A stretch of 64,000 bases of DNA from Microbacterium sp. cx-55. GTDB lineage: Bacteria; Actinomycetota; Actinomycetes; Actinomycetales; Microbacteriaceae. The position numbers were made by a program, and so were the translations under genes. The notes below the pieces were generated by a model that saw only the letters and a list, made by a program, of their open reading frames with translations, had not been told where the DNA came from and ran no database searches. Of the stretch, positions 1-9,051 are shown piece by piece. The stretch covers positions 62,001 through 126,000 of the forward strand of contig NZ_CP088261.1 in the NCBI RefSeq assembly GCF_021117345.1, given 5' to 3'. Position 1 is the stretch's first letter, and each line of letters starts with the position of its first letter.

Positions 1-1485
1 GTAAGCGAAGAACTGCGAGTTCAGTCCGTTCACCGGGTATCCGCTGACGTCGCTGGAGGCGACGACGATCTGCGGGTAAAGGTACAGCCACACGCTCGCT
101 GCGTCCTGTGCGATCTGCTCGTTGACCTGACGCAGCAGAGTGGTCTGCTCATCCGTGGTCGTGGCCTGCTCGGCCTCGGACACCCACTGCTGCACGTCGG
201 CGTTGTCGTAGCCCCAGTAGAAGTCCGGGTTTCCGTACCAGACCACGTCGCGGTCGTTCACGTGCTCCTGCAGGGTCGCGGTGAAGTCGCGGTCCTTGAA
301 GACCTTCGTGTACCACTCGTCGGCGCTGATCGTGTTGATCTCGACCGTGATGCCGACCTCGGCCAGCTGCGACTGCAGGAACTCCGCGACGGCCGGATGC
401 GGGTCGTAGCTCGGGGTGTCGAGCGTGAAGGTGAAGCCGTCCGGGTAGCCCGCCTCGGTCAGCTGCTGACGCGCCAGGTCGAGGTCGTACGGGTTCACGG
501 AGGTGAGATCCTCGTACCAGGGGTCGGTCGGGGGACCCATCGAGCCGATCAGGGTGCCGTAGTCGCCCCAGATCGAGGTGAGGAGCTTCTCGGTGTCGAT
601 CGCCGAGTAGACGGCCTTGCGCACCAGCGCGTTGTCGAACGGGGCGATGCGGTCGTTGAACGCGAGCAGCTCCTTCGTGGTCGACGTGCCCTCGCTCACG
701 ACGTAGTCGTCGCTGCCGTCGAACTGCGCGAGCGAATCCGGGCTCTGCACGCTCGTGATGAGGTCGATCTCGCCGGTGAGGAGCGCGTTGTCCTCCGCGG
801 TCGCGTCGGTGAAGTACGTGAACACGACCTCGGCGTTCTTGGCCTGCTCGCCCCAGTAGTCGTCCCAGCGGGTGAGCGTCAGGGTGCTGCCCTGGCGCCA
901 CTCGTCGAGCGTGTACGGTCCGGTGCCGTCCTCGGTCTGCGTGAGGTCGCCGGCCTCGGAGTTCACGATCCAGATGTAGCTGAGGTTGTAGAGGAACGAG
1001 ATCGAGCGCTGTGACAGGGTGAACACGACGGTCTGGTCGTCGGGGGTCGCGATGTCGCTGATGACGCCGAAGCTCGACTTGCGCGCCGACTGGGAGTCTT
1101 CGGCCGTCACGGCCTCGACGCTCGCCTTCACGTCGGCGGAGGTGAGTGCCTTGCCGGAGTGGAAGGTGACGTCGTCGCGCAGCGTGATCGTGTAGGTGAG
1201 ACCGTCTTCGCTGGTCTCCTCGCTGGCGGCGAGCAGGGGCTCGACCTCGCCGTCATCGGTCAGCTTATAGAGGCCTTCGTAGACGTTGCCGTTGAACGCC
1301 TCGGTGACACCTTGGCCGCCGCCCTGGGTGTTGCTCAGGTTCTGGGGCTCGTACAGCGAGCCGATGGCGATCGTGGCGTCGGCACCGGCATCGCCGGAAT
1401 CGGACGAACCGGAACCCGCGGCGCAGCCCGACAGCACGAGGGCTGCGGCGACTGCCGCGGACGCGGCTACGAGGGATCTCTTCAT
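1..1485 (-). CDS. Peptide/nickel-type ABC transporter substrate-binding lipoprotein (3' end cut by window)
   Basis: Extracytoplasmic binding protein of the SBP_bac_5 (DppA/OppA) family, which delivers peptides or similar solutes to an ABC permease. Read on the minus strand from ATG at 1485, it opens with a lipoprotein signal: MKRS, a hydrophobic stretch, then lipobox LVLSGC with Cys21 as the lipidation site, followed by a Gly/Ser/Asp-rich linker. The body has family-typical segments such as YEGLYKL, LRDDVTFHSGKALTSADV and a W..YWG motif near the middle. 495 codons are visible, so probably only a short C-terminal piece is missing. It follows the DUF1684 gene by 33 bp on the same strand; transport partners would lie left of the window. 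Family confident, substrate unknown. Confidence 0.88.
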   Translation of the reverse strand, partial: MKRSLVAASAAVAAALVLSGCAAGSGSSDSGDAGADATIAIGSLYEPQNLSNTQGGGQGVTEAFNGNVYEGLYKLTDDGEVEPLLAASEETSEDGLTYTITLRDDVTFHSGKALTSADVKASVEAVTAEDSQSARKSSFGVISDIATPDDQTVVFTLSQRSISFLYNLSYIWIVNSEAGDLTQTEDGTGPYTLDEWRQGSTLTLTRWDDYWGEQAKNAEVVFTYFTDATAEDNALLTGEIDLITSVQSPDSLAQFDGSDDYVVSEGTSTTKELLAFNDRIAPFDNALVRKAVYSAIDTEKLLTSIWGDYGTLIGSMGPPTDPWYEDLTSVNPYDLDLARQQLTEAGYPDGFTFTLDTPSYDPHPAVAEFLQSQLAEVGITVEINTISADEWYTKVFKDRDFTATLQEHVNDRDVVWYGNPDFYWGYDNADVQQWVSEAEQATTTDEQTTLLRQVNEQIAQDAASVWLYLYPQIVVASSDVSGYPVNGLNSQFFAY

Positions 1486-1518
1486 GAGGGGTACTCCAGG
1501 GTGCGGTGGATGCGGCGC

Positions 1519-2229
1519 TCAGGCCGCGTAGATGTCGAAGCCGTCGTTGAACACGACGTTCTTCTCCCCGGCACGGATCGGCAGCGGGAACCGATTCGAG
1601 ACGGGAGGCAGGGGGCAGTTGTACTGCGCCGAGAACCCGCAGGGCGGGACGAAGGCGCGGTTGAAGTCGAGGATGACGGTGCCGGGCTCGTTCGGATCGG
1701 CATCCGCGGTGCGCTGCACGAACAGGAAGCGGCCCGACCCGTAGGTCTCGGTGCCGTTCGTCTCGTCGCCGAACACGAGGAGCAGGGTGCCGCCGTCGTC
1801 GAAGGCCGACAGCGAGTACTCCCGGCCGTCGAGAGTGAAGAGGATGTCTCCGGGAACGACGAGATCCCGCGTGCCGCCGTTGTCGCGGATGTGCTCGAAG
1901 GGAACGGTGCGGTCTCCGGCGACCGGCACGAACTGCGCCTCGATGACCCACGCGGGGTCGTACTCGTACACGTCGATGCGCTCGAACGCCCGGATCGCGG
2001 GGGAGTCGGCATCCCAGACGCGTAGACCGTGCTCGGTCTCACCGCTGTCGATCCCGGTGCGGCGCACGCGCGTCACCTGCGCGGATGCGGGCAGCCCGAC
2101 GCGTGCGGCATCCAGGTCGGGAAGCTCCCCGGTCCAGCGGGTCTCCACGAGAGCGAGGTTGCCCGTGGGGGCGGCCACGGCGGCGAAGCGCTCGTTCCGC
2201 CAGCGGGCGTGATCGTCGGATGCGGGCAT
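1519..2229 (-). CDS. DUF1684 family protein
   Basis: 236-residue soluble protein without signal peptide or membrane segment. The C-terminal half has the DUF1684 signature: a beta-rich region with [10 protein letters not shown], then [25 protein letters not shown] and a final PIRAGEK stretch. The family has no established biochemical role; the conserved NCPLP...PIRAGEK block suggests a ligand or catalytic site, which is inference. ATG at 2229 is chosen because the N-terminal alignment begins sensibly there; an ATG 7 bp upstream lies in another frame. It precedes the ABC binding-protein gene by 33 bp and could share its transcript. Confidence 0.8.
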   Translation of the reverse strand: MPASDDHARWRNERFAAVAAPTGNLALVETRWTGELPDLDAARVGLPASAQVTRVRRTGIDSGETEHGLRVWDADSPAIRAFERIDVYEYDPAWVIEAQFVPVAGDRTVPFEHIRDNGGTRDLVVPGDILFTLDGREYSLSAFDDGGTLLLVFGDETNGTETYGSGRFLFVQRTADADPNEPGTVILDFNRAFVPPCGFSAQYNCPLPPVSNRFPLPIRAGEKNVVFNDGFDIYAA

Positions 2230-2388
2230 GGCTCATCCATTCTCGGAAAGGAGGGGGACGCGGACGAATTGTCCGTCACAGGACGCAATGCCCGGTCGGG
2301 CGAGGATATTCCGGATTCGCGCGGATCGGGGGCGTCGGGACGGCTCGATAGGATGGGGTGTACCGGTCGGCCAGAGCGAGGAGCTTCC

Positions 2389-3675
2389 ATGCCAGGCATC
2401 GTGATCGTCGGAGTCCAGTGGGGCGACGAGGGCAAAGGCAAGGCCACCGACCTTCTCGGTGAGCGCACAGACTGGGTGGTGAAGTTCAACGGCGGCAACA
2501 ACGCCGGCCACACCGTCGTCATCGGCGATGAGAAGTATGCGCTGCACCTGCTGCCCAGCGGCATCCTGTCTCCCGGTGTGAACGCCGTGATCGGCAACGG
2601 CGTCGTGATCGACCTCGAGGTGCTCTTCTACGAGCTCGAGGCGCTCACCGCCCGTGGCGTCGACACGTCGCGCCTGCGCGTGAGCGCGAACGCGCACGTC
2701 ATCACGCAGTACCACCGCACGCTCGACAAGGTCACCGAACGATTCCTCGGCAAGCGCCAGATCGGCACGACCGGTCGCGGCATCGGCCCGGCGTACGCCG
2801 ACAAGATCAACCGCGTCGGCATCCGCATCCAAGACCTCTTCGACGAGAACATCCTGCGGCAGAAGGTCGAGGGCGCGCTCGATCAGAAGAACCACATGCT
2901 CGTGAAGGTCTTCAACCGGCGGGCGATCGCCGTCGACGAGATCGTCGAAGACCTGTTGTCGTACGCCGAGCGGCTGCGGCCGATGGTGTGCGACACCGGC
3001 CTGCTGCTGAACGACGCGCTGAACGCGGGCGATGTCGTCGTCTTCGAGGGCGGCCAGGCGACCATGCTCGACGTCGATCACGGCACGTACCCGTTCGTCA
3101 CGTCGTCGTCGGCGACCGCGGGCGGGGCGGCGACCGGGTCGGGCGTCGGTCCGAACCGTCTCGATCGCATCGTCGGAATCGTGAAGGCCTACACGACCCG
3201 CGTGGGTTCGGGTCCGTTCCCGACCGAGCTGTTCGATGAGACCGGTGAGTGGCTGCGCTCGCGCGGCTTCGAGTTCGGCACGACCACCGGGCGGCCTCGC
3301 CGCGTCGGCTGGTACGACGCTCCGATCACCCGCTACGCGACCCGGGTCAACGGCATCACCGACCTCGTGCTGACCAAGCTCGACATCCTCACGGGACTCG
3401 ACGAGATCCCCGTGTGCGTCGCGTACGACGTCGACGGTGTGCGGTTCGAGGAGGTTCCGGTCAACCAGACCGAGTTCCACCACGCCAAGCCGATCCTCGA
3501 GTACATGCCCGGATGGTCGCAAGACATCTCGGGTGCGCGCACCTTCGAGGACCTGCCCGTCGAAGCGCAGGAGTACGTGCTGGCTCTCGAGAAGATGAGC
3601 GGCACGCGCATCTCGGTCATCGGTGTCGGGGCCTCCCGCGACGCGGTGATCGTGCGCCACGATCTCGTCGACTGA
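2389..3675 (+). CDS. purA: Adenylosuccinate synthase
   Basis: GTP-dependent ligase joining IMP and aspartate to adenylosuccinate, the first committed step from IMP to AMP; cytoplasmic dimer. The 428-residue length from ATG at 2389 is normal for the family. Visible motifs: the N-terminal P-loop-like GDEGKGK at 12-18 with the catalytic Asp, NGGNNAGHT with the catalytic His, [11 protein letters not shown] for IMP binding, and the [13 protein letters not shown] segment. The frame stays open upstream, but homology begins only at MPGIVIVG, preceded by GCGAGGAG as ribosome-binding site. Its TGA overlaps the ATG of the lactonase gene, so the two are likely translationally coupled. Confidence 0.97.
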   Translation: MPGIVIVGVQWGDEGKGKATDLLGERTDWVVKFNGGNNAGHTVVIGDEKYALHLLPSGILSPGVNAVIGNGVVIDLEVLFYELEALTARGVDTSRLRVSANAHVITQYHRTLDKVTERFLGKRQIGTTGRGIGPAYADKINRVGIRIQDLFDENILRQKVEGALDQKNHMLVKVFNRRAIAVDEIVEDLLSYAERLRPMVCDTGLLLNDALNAGDVVVFEGGQATMLDVDHGTYPFVTSSSATAGGAATGSGVGPNRLDRIVGIVKAYTTRVGSGPFPTELFDETGEWLRSRGFEFGTTTGRPRRVGWYDAPITRYATRVNGITDLVLTKLDILTGLDEIPVCVAYDVDGVRFEEVPVNQTEFHHAKPILEYMPGWSQDISGARTFEDLPVEAQEYVLALEKMSGTRISVIGVGASRDAVIVRHDLVD

Positions 3676-4982
3676 TGCGCCTCTGGGTCGGAGGCTACGG
3701 CGCCGATCAGGGCGGCACGGCCGTCGGCATCGCGGAGTTGCTCGCGGGTGACGCCGATGACGGATCCGCCGGTGGTGCGTTGGCGTTCGCGGGCATGGCC
3801 GCCGAGATCGGCGGGTCGCCGACATGGCTGACGGCGCACCCGTCGCTCGCTGTCGTCTACGCGGCACTCGAGGGAGCCGGCGCGGTGCAGGCGTTCCGCC
3901 GCACCGGAGATTCCTCGTTCGCCCGGCTCGGACCGGCCGTGCGGATCGGCGAGTCGGTCTGCCACGTCGCGGTCAGTCCCGATGCCACGTACCTCCTCGC
4001 CACCTGCTGGGGAGATGGGCGCGTCGTGCGCGTGGCGCTCGACGCCGCCGGTCGCCCCGGGGCGGCGACGATCGCCGCATCCGCCATCGACCCGTACGTG
4101 CCATCGGACCCGTTCGCCCCGCCGGTCGACCCGGGATCCACGGCGACGGATGGCGCGTTCGACCTGCCGGGCGGCGGGATCGACCTCGCGGACGCGGCAC
4201 GGGCGCTCCGCGAGGCAGCGGGTCCGGAGTTCGCCCACCTCGTGCCCGACCTGTCGGCGCCGGAGGACTCGCTCGCCGCGCTCGGCCTGTCGGCGGGTGG
4301 GCTCGAGCTGCCGCGCCGCGCGTCCGGTGAGGGTGACGGGTCGGACGCGGCATCCGACACGAGATCTGTCGCGGCGCCGGAGCGGGTGTCGCGGGCGCAC
4401 CAGTCCGTGTTCCTCGGGGGCGGCCTGATCGCGACGACCGACCTGGGCTTCGATCTCGTGCGGTTCTGGCGTTCGGGGGCGGAGGGTCTGCGCCCGGTCG
4501 GCGTCGTGCGCCTTCCGCTCGGCAGCGGACCTCGGCACATGGTCCGCCACCCGAGCGGGCACCTCTACGTGCTCACCGAGTTCTCCTGCGAGATCTTCGT
4601 GCTCGGGCCCGACCGCGCCGGAGCGTGGCGCGTTCTGGGAGGCACTCCGCTCTCGCCCGAGACCCGGGCGGGTGTCGATGCGGCGGCGGAGCTCGCCGCA
4701 TCCACCGACGGGCAGTTCATCTACGCGGGCGTTCGCGGGCTCGACACGATCGCGTCGGTGCGGGTGCGGGGTGCCGGCGACGACCTGGTACCGGTCGCGC
4801 TGGCGGATGCGGGCGTCACGTGGCCGCGGCACCACCTCGTCGTGCGCGACACGCTGCTCGTCGCGGGCCAGCACTCGAACGATGTCGTCGCCCTGACCCT
4901 CGACATCCGGAACGGCGGGCTTTCGCGCCCGGTGCGGCGCGCCGAGGCGCCGTCGCCGACCTGCCTGCTCCCCGCCCGCTGA
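3675..4982 (+). CDS. Lactonase-family beta-propeller protein
   Basis: 435-residue protein of the 6-phosphogluconolactonase-like (lactonase, PF10282 type) seven-bladed propeller family. Typical pieces are the opening LWVGGYG, SPTWLTAHPS, HVAVSPDATYLLATCWGDG, GSGPRHMVRHPSGHLYVLTE and PRHHLVV near the end, each a propeller strand set. A low-complexity Asp/Ala/Gly insert lies around residues 150-235, longer than in compact homologues. The ATG shares one base with the purA stop (TGATG). Family members hydrolyse sugar lactones or act as muconate-cyclase-like enzymes; the actual substrate is not deducible. It ends convergently 32 bp from the AI-2E-type permease. Confidence 0.85.
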   Translation: MRLWVGGYGADQGGTAVGIAELLAGDADDGSAGGALAFAGMAAEIGGSPTWLTAHPSLAVVYAALEGAGAVQAFRRTGDSSFARLGPAVRIGESVCHVAVSPDATYLLATCWGDGRVVRVALDAAGRPGAATIAASAIDPYVPSDPFAPPVDPGSTATDGAFDLPGGGIDLADAARALREAAGPEFAHLVPDLSAPEDSLAALGLSAGGLELPRRASGEGDGSDAASDTRSVAAPERVSRAHQSVFLGGGLIATTDLGFDLVRFWRSGAEGLRPVGVVRLPLGSGPRHMVRHPSGHLYVLTEFSCEIFVLGPDRAGAWRVLGGTPLSPETRAGVDAAAELAASTDGQFIYAGVRGLDTIASVRVRGAGDDLVPVALADAGVTWPRHHLVVRDTLLVAGQHSNDVVALTLDIRNGGLSRPVRRAEAPSPTCLLPAR

Positions 4983-5014
4983 GCGGCTCCGCGTCGTGCG
5001 CGTCCGTTGCGGTG

Positions 5015-6181
5015 CTACTCGTCGGGCGTGGCCTTCGCGTCCTGCCTCGGGATCACGACCTGCTTGAGTACCAGCAGCACGGAGGCGGTCACCGGGATCG
5101 CGACGAGCGCGCCGAGGAGCCCGAGCAGCGTGCCGCCGACGAGCGCGCCGATGACCACGAGCGCGCCGGGGATGCTGATGGTGCGGTTCATGATGCGCGG
5201 GGTGAGAACGTATGCTTCGACCTGCATGTAGACGAGGTAGGCGATCGCGAAGATCAGCGCTCCGAACGGATCCGCGAAGAGCGCGATGACGGATGCGATG
5301 ACCCACATGAGGACGGTGCCGACGAGCGGGATGAGCGTGATGCAGAACGTCACCACCGCCAGCAGGAGCGGGAACGGCAGCCCCAGCACGACGAACATCA
5401 GGAAGACGAACGTCGCGTTGCACAGCGCCAGGATCACCATGCCCATGAGGTATCCGCCGATCGAGTCGGTGATCTGCTCGGTCAGGTCGGCGACGCGTGG
5501 GCGTCCGTGGGCGGGAACGAGTCGGTAGAACGAGCGCTTGATCGTCGGCAGCGATGCGAGGAAGTAGAGGCTCAGGACCAGGATGATGATGCCGCCCGAG
5601 ATTCCCGACACGATCGTGACGCCGACCTGGAACACGCCGCCGCCGATGGCCGCGATGTGTCCGGGATCGACCAGGAACGTCTGCACCTGGCTGAGCAGGT
5701 CGTTGAAGACGTCGCCGAACTGGTTCTCGAGCCAGTCGTAGGTGTCGCCCTGCTGGAAGGTCGTGATCAGCCCGGGCACGTCGTTCGCGAACTGCACGAT
5801 CTGCCGCACGACGGTCGGGATGATGAGCATGAGCACGGCCGCGAGAACGATCGCGAAGCCGGCGTAGACGATCACGATCGACCAGGTGCGCGACAGTCCT
5901 CGCCGCTCGAGGAGCCGCACGACCGGGTCGAGGCCGAGGGCCGCGAACATCGCGAACACGATGTAGATGATGACCGTGGACAGGTTCGAGAACGCGAACC
6001 CGAGGAGCAGCGCGACGAGTCCGCCCAGGGTGATGAAGAACCCGAGGGCGAACGGATGGTGCACCGCTCGCCGGCTCACTCCGGTCTCGCCCGACTGGGG
6101 GGCGCCGCTGTCGGCGGACGCGGCTCGGGCGCGGCGTCCGCGCGCGGGCCGGGGAACCTGCAAGGGGTCGGTCATGGTCAT
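5015..6181 (-). CDS. AI-2E family transporter
   Basis: 388-residue multi-pass membrane protein of the AI-2E/UPF0118 (YdiK, YhhQ-like) exporter family. After a basic N-terminus (about 60 residues, Arg/Ala rich) come paired helices (FALGFFITLGGLVALLLGFAF; VIIYIVFAMFAALGL), a long extracytoplasmic amphipathic region, and a C-terminal helix cluster with the family block LGLPFPLLLAVVTFCITLIPLVGTVL. Some homologues export signalling molecules or drive Na+/H+ exchange; the substrate here is unknown. The start at 6181 (MTMTDP) is preferred to further-upstream ATGs lacking homology; 6175 is an in-frame alternative. It diverges from the chorismate mutase gene, with only 46 bp between starts. Confidence 0.88.
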   Translation of the reverse strand: MTMTDPLQVPRPARGRRARAASADSGAPQSGETGVSRRAVHHPFALGFFITLGGLVALLLGFAFSNLSTVIIYIVFAMFAALGLDPVVRLLERRGLSRTWSIVIVYAGFAIVLAAVLMLIIPTVVRQIVQFANDVPGLITTFQQGDTYDWLENQFGDVFNDLLSQVQTFLVDPGHIAAIGGGVFQVGVTIVSGISGGIIILVLSLYFLASLPTIKRSFYRLVPAHGRPRVADLTEQITDSIGGYLMGMVILALCNATFVFLMFVVLGLPFPLLLAVVTFCITLIPLVGTVLMWVIASVIALFADPFGALIFAIAYLVYMQVEAYVLTPRIMNRTISIPGALVVIGALVGGTLLGLLGALVAIPVTASVLLVLKQVVIPRQDAKATPDE

Positions 6182-6227
6182 CACTCTAGGAGCACAGCGG
6201 CCGGTAGTCTCGTGGGCGGAGGACGCC

Positions 6228-6557
6228 ATGACCGAGCCCATCGACCCGACCACGACCCTTCGTGATCTTCGCGCGAGTATCGACAACATCGATGCGGCGC
6301 TCACCTACCTGCTGGCCGAGCGGTTCCGTTGCACCAAACAGGTCGGCCGCCTCAAGGCGGAGCATGGGATGCCGGCGTCCGATCCCTCCCGCGAAGAGAA
6401 CCAGATCGCCCGTCTCAAGCGTCTCGCAGAGGACGCCGATCTCGACCCCTCCTTCGCCGAGAAGTGGTTCAACTTCGTCGTCGCCGAGGTGATCCAGCAC
6501 CACCGGATCGCGGCTGCGGGCACCGAGGGCACCGACGACGCTGCCCCCGCCGAGTAG
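6228..6557 (+). CDS. Chorismate mutase (AroQ type)
   Basis: 109-residue all-helical AroQ-class enzyme converting chorismate to prephenate on the route to Phe and Tyr. Key features are LRDLRASIDNIDAALTYLLAERF with the N-terminal catalytic Arg, the KQVGRLKAEHGMPASDPSREENQI block with catalytic Lys and Arg/Glu, and the closing helix FVVAEVIQHHR. No regulatory domain or signal peptide, so a cytoplasmic monofunctional form. The ATG at 6228 has a good GGAGGAC site upstream. A strong hairpin follows the stop. Confidence 0.92.
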   Translation: MTEPIDPTTTLRDLRASIDNIDAALTYLLAERFRCTKQVGRLKAEHGMPASDPSREENQIARLKRLAEDADLDPSFAEKWFNFVVAEVIQHHRIAAAGTEGTDDAAPAE

Positions 6558-6577
6558 CGCGACTCCCGAACGCACAG

Positions 6578-6616
6578 ACAGCGATGGCCCGGATGCTGCA
6601 TCCGGGCCATTGCTGT
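6578..6616. terminator. Bidirectional hairpin terminator
   Basis: Stem ACAGCGATGGCCCGGATG pairs with CATCCGGGCCATTGCTGT across a CTG loop, with one G-T wobble. It lies between the convergent chorismate mutase and ABC permease genes and could end transcription from both sides. No U-tract, as is usual in this group. Confidence 0.75.
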
Positions 6617-6629
6617 GTGCACGCGGTGC

Positions 6630-7325
6630 TCAGGGCACCGCGCGCCGCAGGATCGGGAAGGCGCTGACCGCCAGCAGGGCGGCGAGGCCGGCGAGCAGGA
6701 GCATGAGCCCACCGACGCCGATCTGCACGAACCACTCGAACACGGGCGCCCACGCGTCCGCCCAGCCGATCAGCCAGAGCGCGGCGACAAGGAGCGCGCC
6801 GAGGCCGATAAGCGACAGCGTCAGACCGAACGCCCCGAAGCGCTTGTAGATGGTCGCCGCCCCGAAGCCGATGACGAAGAACAGCATCGCGAGCACGAAG
6901 TAGAAGAGACCCGCGAGCAGCGGACCCGAATCCCAGAGCCACGGGATCGAGAAGAAATAGCCGTTCATCCCCCACCCGTCGGTCAGGGTCTCGACGAAGC
7001 CGCCGAGAACGAAGATCACGGCGAGCAGCGCGGAGGTGAGCGCCGCCGTGAGCAGCGACCCGAGGTAGAACTCCCGGCGCGTCACGCTCATGGCCTGCGA
7101 GAACGGGAAGGTGAGGGTCAGTGCCTGCACGCCGACCGCGAGGAAGTACCAGAGCGGGGCCTGGGCGCCGCCCCCGACCTTGGCGGCCTCCACGCCCGCC
7201 GTCTGCAGGATGCCGTAGATGGCGAGCGTGATGACGAAGGAGCCCGCGAGGATGATCAGCGGGATCCAGATGTACGTCTGCCGGTTGACGAGCTGCATCC
7301 GGACGACGTTGAGCGTGCGATTCAT
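6630..7325 (-). CDS. ABC-type exporter membrane subunit
   Basis: 231-residue integral membrane protein with about six hydrophobic helices (first WIPLIILAGSFVITLAIYGIL, then WYFLAVGVQALTL, an alanine-rich third, FFSIPWLWD..., and a last LMLLLAGLAALLAV). No close sequence match to a named transporter; the role is inferred from the operon. Its ATG overlaps the stop of the upstream ATPase gene (ATGA), and that ATPase has no fused membrane domain, so this is most likely its partner. GntR-YtrA-type operons with such pairs usually export antibiotics or respond to cell-envelope stress. Confidence 0.78.
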   Translation of the reverse strand: MNRTLNVVRMQLVNRQTYIWIPLIILAGSFVITLAIYGILQTAGVEAAKVGGGAQAPLWYFLAVGVQALTLTFPFSQAMSVTRREFYLGSLLTAALTSALLAVIFVLGGFVETLTDGWGMNGYFFSIPWLWDSGPLLAGLFYFVLAMLFFVIGFGAATIYKRFGAFGLTLSLIGLGALLVAALWLIGWADAWAPVFEWFVQIGVGGLMLLLAGLAALLAVSAFPILRRAVP

Positions 7326-8230
7326 CGACGTGCTCCTTCCTGGTGCGCGGCCGCGGCATCGGCCGCGTGCTGCGTCGTGCGGACGATGAGTTGCTGGAGC
7401 GACACCGGAGTGACGTCGAGGCCTTCGGCGGTGAGGTGCTCGCGGTCGCCCGGGGTGAGGGGCCCGAGCACGGTCACCGATGACACGCGTCCGAGGGCCT
7501 CCCGGTGGATCACCTCACGACCGGCGACGAACTCCTCCACGGTCGTCGTATCGCCGACGATGGTGGCGGCGCGGTCGCGGACCGCATCCGTCTCCTCATC
7601 CATCAGGATGCGGCCGCGGTCGACGACCAGCACGCGCTCGATGAGGTTCGCGACCTCGTCGATGAGGTGGCTGGAGAGAATGACCGTGCGCGGATGCTCC
7701 GCGTAGTCCTCGAGCAGCCGGTCGTAGAAGATCTGGCGGGCGACCGCATCGAGACCGAGGTACGGCTCGTCGAAGAACGTCACCTCTGCGCGTGCGGCGA
7801 GGCCGATGATGACGCCCACGGCCGACAGCTGACCGCGCGAGAGCTTCTTGATACGGGTCTTCATCGGCAGTTGGAAGTCCTGGATCAGTCGGTCGGCGAG
7901 CTCCTGGTTCCAGTTCGGGAAGAAGAGCCGGGAGACCTCGAAGGCGTGCTTCGGGAGCGCGTCATCCGGGTACTTCTGGCTCTCCCGGACGAAGCACATG
8001 CGTGACAGCACGCGGCTGTTCTCATACGGCTGCTCACCGAAGATGCGGACGTCGCCCGAGGTGGCGAAGTTCTGCGCGGTGAGGATCGACATGATGGTGG
8101 TCTTGCCGGCACCGTTTCGGCCGAGTAGCCCGTAGATGGTGTCTTTCTCGATCGTGAAGGTCACGTCGTCGACGGCCACGGTGTCGCCGTAGCGCTTGGT
8201 GAGGCCGGTCACCTCGATCACGGAAGTCAC
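7322..8230 (-). CDS. ABC transporter ATP-binding protein
   Basis: 302-residue nucleotide-binding subunit. Walker A GRNGAGKT near 38-45, signature KLSRGQ, Walker B VTFFDEPYLGLD, then an H-loop in LSSHLIDEVANLIERV. The SRGQ form of the signature in place of SGGQ is common in YtrB/BcrA-like exporters. About 80 extra C-terminal residues follow the ATPase core. GTG start at 8230 overlaps the TGA of gntR; the stop overlaps the ATG of the permease gene. Works in the cytoplasm on the inner face of the membrane permease. Confidence 0.92.
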   Translation of the reverse strand: MTSVIEVTGLTKRYGDTVAVDDVTFTIEKDTIYGLLGRNGAGKTTIMSILTAQNFATSGDVRIFGEQPYENSRVLSRMCFVRESQKYPDDALPKHAFEVSRLFFPNWNQELADRLIQDFQLPMKTRIKKLSRGQLSAVGVIIGLAARAEVTFFDEPYLGLDAVARQIFYDRLLEDYAEHPRTVILSSHLIDEVANLIERVLVVDRGRILMDEETDAVRDRAATIVGDTTTVEEFVAGREVIHREALGRVSSVTVLGPLTPGDREHLTAEGLDVTPVSLQQLIVRTTQHAADAAAAHQEGARR

Positions 8231-8619
8231 AGCGTGTTCCCTTCGGTGGTGGACGAGTCGGCCGCGGACGCGCGGTCGGCGATGAGGCGGGCGAGATCGT
8301 CGGATCCCAGCCCGAGTTTGCGGGCTTCGGCGAGCAGCGGCTCGACGAAGCGATCGGCGAAGACCGTGCGGCGTTCGGCGAGCAGCAGGTCGCGCGCGCC
8401 GGGCGCCACGAACATGCCGACGCCGCGCCGTTTGTACAGGACGCCCTTGTCAACGAGCATGTTCACTCCTTTGGCCGCGGTGGCGGGATTGATTCGGTAG
8501 AACGCCGCGAGTTCGTTCGTGGATGGCGCTTGCGCCTCGATCGCGAGGCTCCCGTCGATGATCGAGTCCTCGACGTTCTCGGCGATCTGCAAGAAGAGCG
8601 GCTTGCCTTCTTCGATCAC
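8227..8619 (-). CDS. GntR family regulator, YtrA type
   Basis: 130-residue repressor: an N-terminal winged helix (residues about 10-75, with QIAENVEDSIIDG, PSTNELAAFYRINPATAAKGVNMLVDKGVL) and a short helical C-terminal dimer region, as in YtrA. GTG start at 8619, preceded by GGGGA. First gene of a three-gene operon with an ABC ATPase and permease. A palindrome sits 19 bp upstream of the start and fits an autoregulatory operator. Inducer unknown; relatives respond to cell-wall-active peptides. Confidence 0.9.
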   Translation of the reverse strand: MIEEGKPLFLQIAENVEDSIIDGSLAIEAQAPSTNELAAFYRINPATAAKGVNMLVDKGVLYKRRGVGMFVAPGARDLLLAERRTVFADRFVEPLLAEARKLGLGSDDLARLIADRASAADSSTTEGNTL

Positions 8620-8637
8620 TGTGGTCCCCGTTCATTG

Positions 8638-8659
8638 GTTCATTACTCAGGTAACTAAC
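8638..8659. promoter_or_regulatory. Candidate GntR/YtrA operator
   Basis: 22-bp inverted repeat GTTnnTTAC-TCAG-GTAAnnAAC, symmetric at all fixed positions, located 19 bp before the gntR start. An overlapping half-site GTTCATTGG precedes it. Position and symmetry fit self-repression of the gntR-ABC operon. Confidence 0.6.
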
Positions 8660-9051
8660 CATGCAACGGGAGTCCGCCGGTTGTCAATACCCCATCCGTG
8701 ATCTGCGTCGGACTTCATATCGATCCCTGATCAGAGGCCAGTTTGCGCCGATTCGTACGCTTTGATATCACGGGCGCGATAGCGACTGGACGGCGGGAGT
8801 CAACGCGCACAGCCGACTTGCGGACATCTGCCAGGCGTGAAAAATTGGCTTCGGCCCGCTGCTGGGCCTACGACCAGTCCGCGATCGTCGCCCATCCGCC
8901 CGAGGATGCGAGTCGGCGAGCGTACGGTCGGCGGCCATGCCCGAGTCCGATGCTCGGCGCCAGCGCGAGCCATGCCTTCTGCGTGGCTGCCCGCGGTCGC
9001 CACCCGGGCGTAACCGATGCGGCCCTGCACCGGCTGCCGAGGTAATCCACA
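8660..9051. other. Intergenic region upstream of the betaine transporter operon
   Basis: About 390 bp between the divergent gntR operon and proV. I see no credible gene: the open frames across it lack family features. It must hold the proV promoter; a GAGGT ribosome-binding site lies 8 bp before the GTG. No riboswitch-like structure recognised. Confidence 0.4.

Noticed and set aside
2233..3867. Long minus-strand open frame opposite purA
   Set aside because: Arg/Asp/His-rich composition with no family signal; a high-GC shadow of purA.
4625..6265. Plus-strand open frame rich in Glu/Arg/His/Asp
   Set aside because: Antisense to the AI-2E-type permease and the lactonase end; no credible domain.
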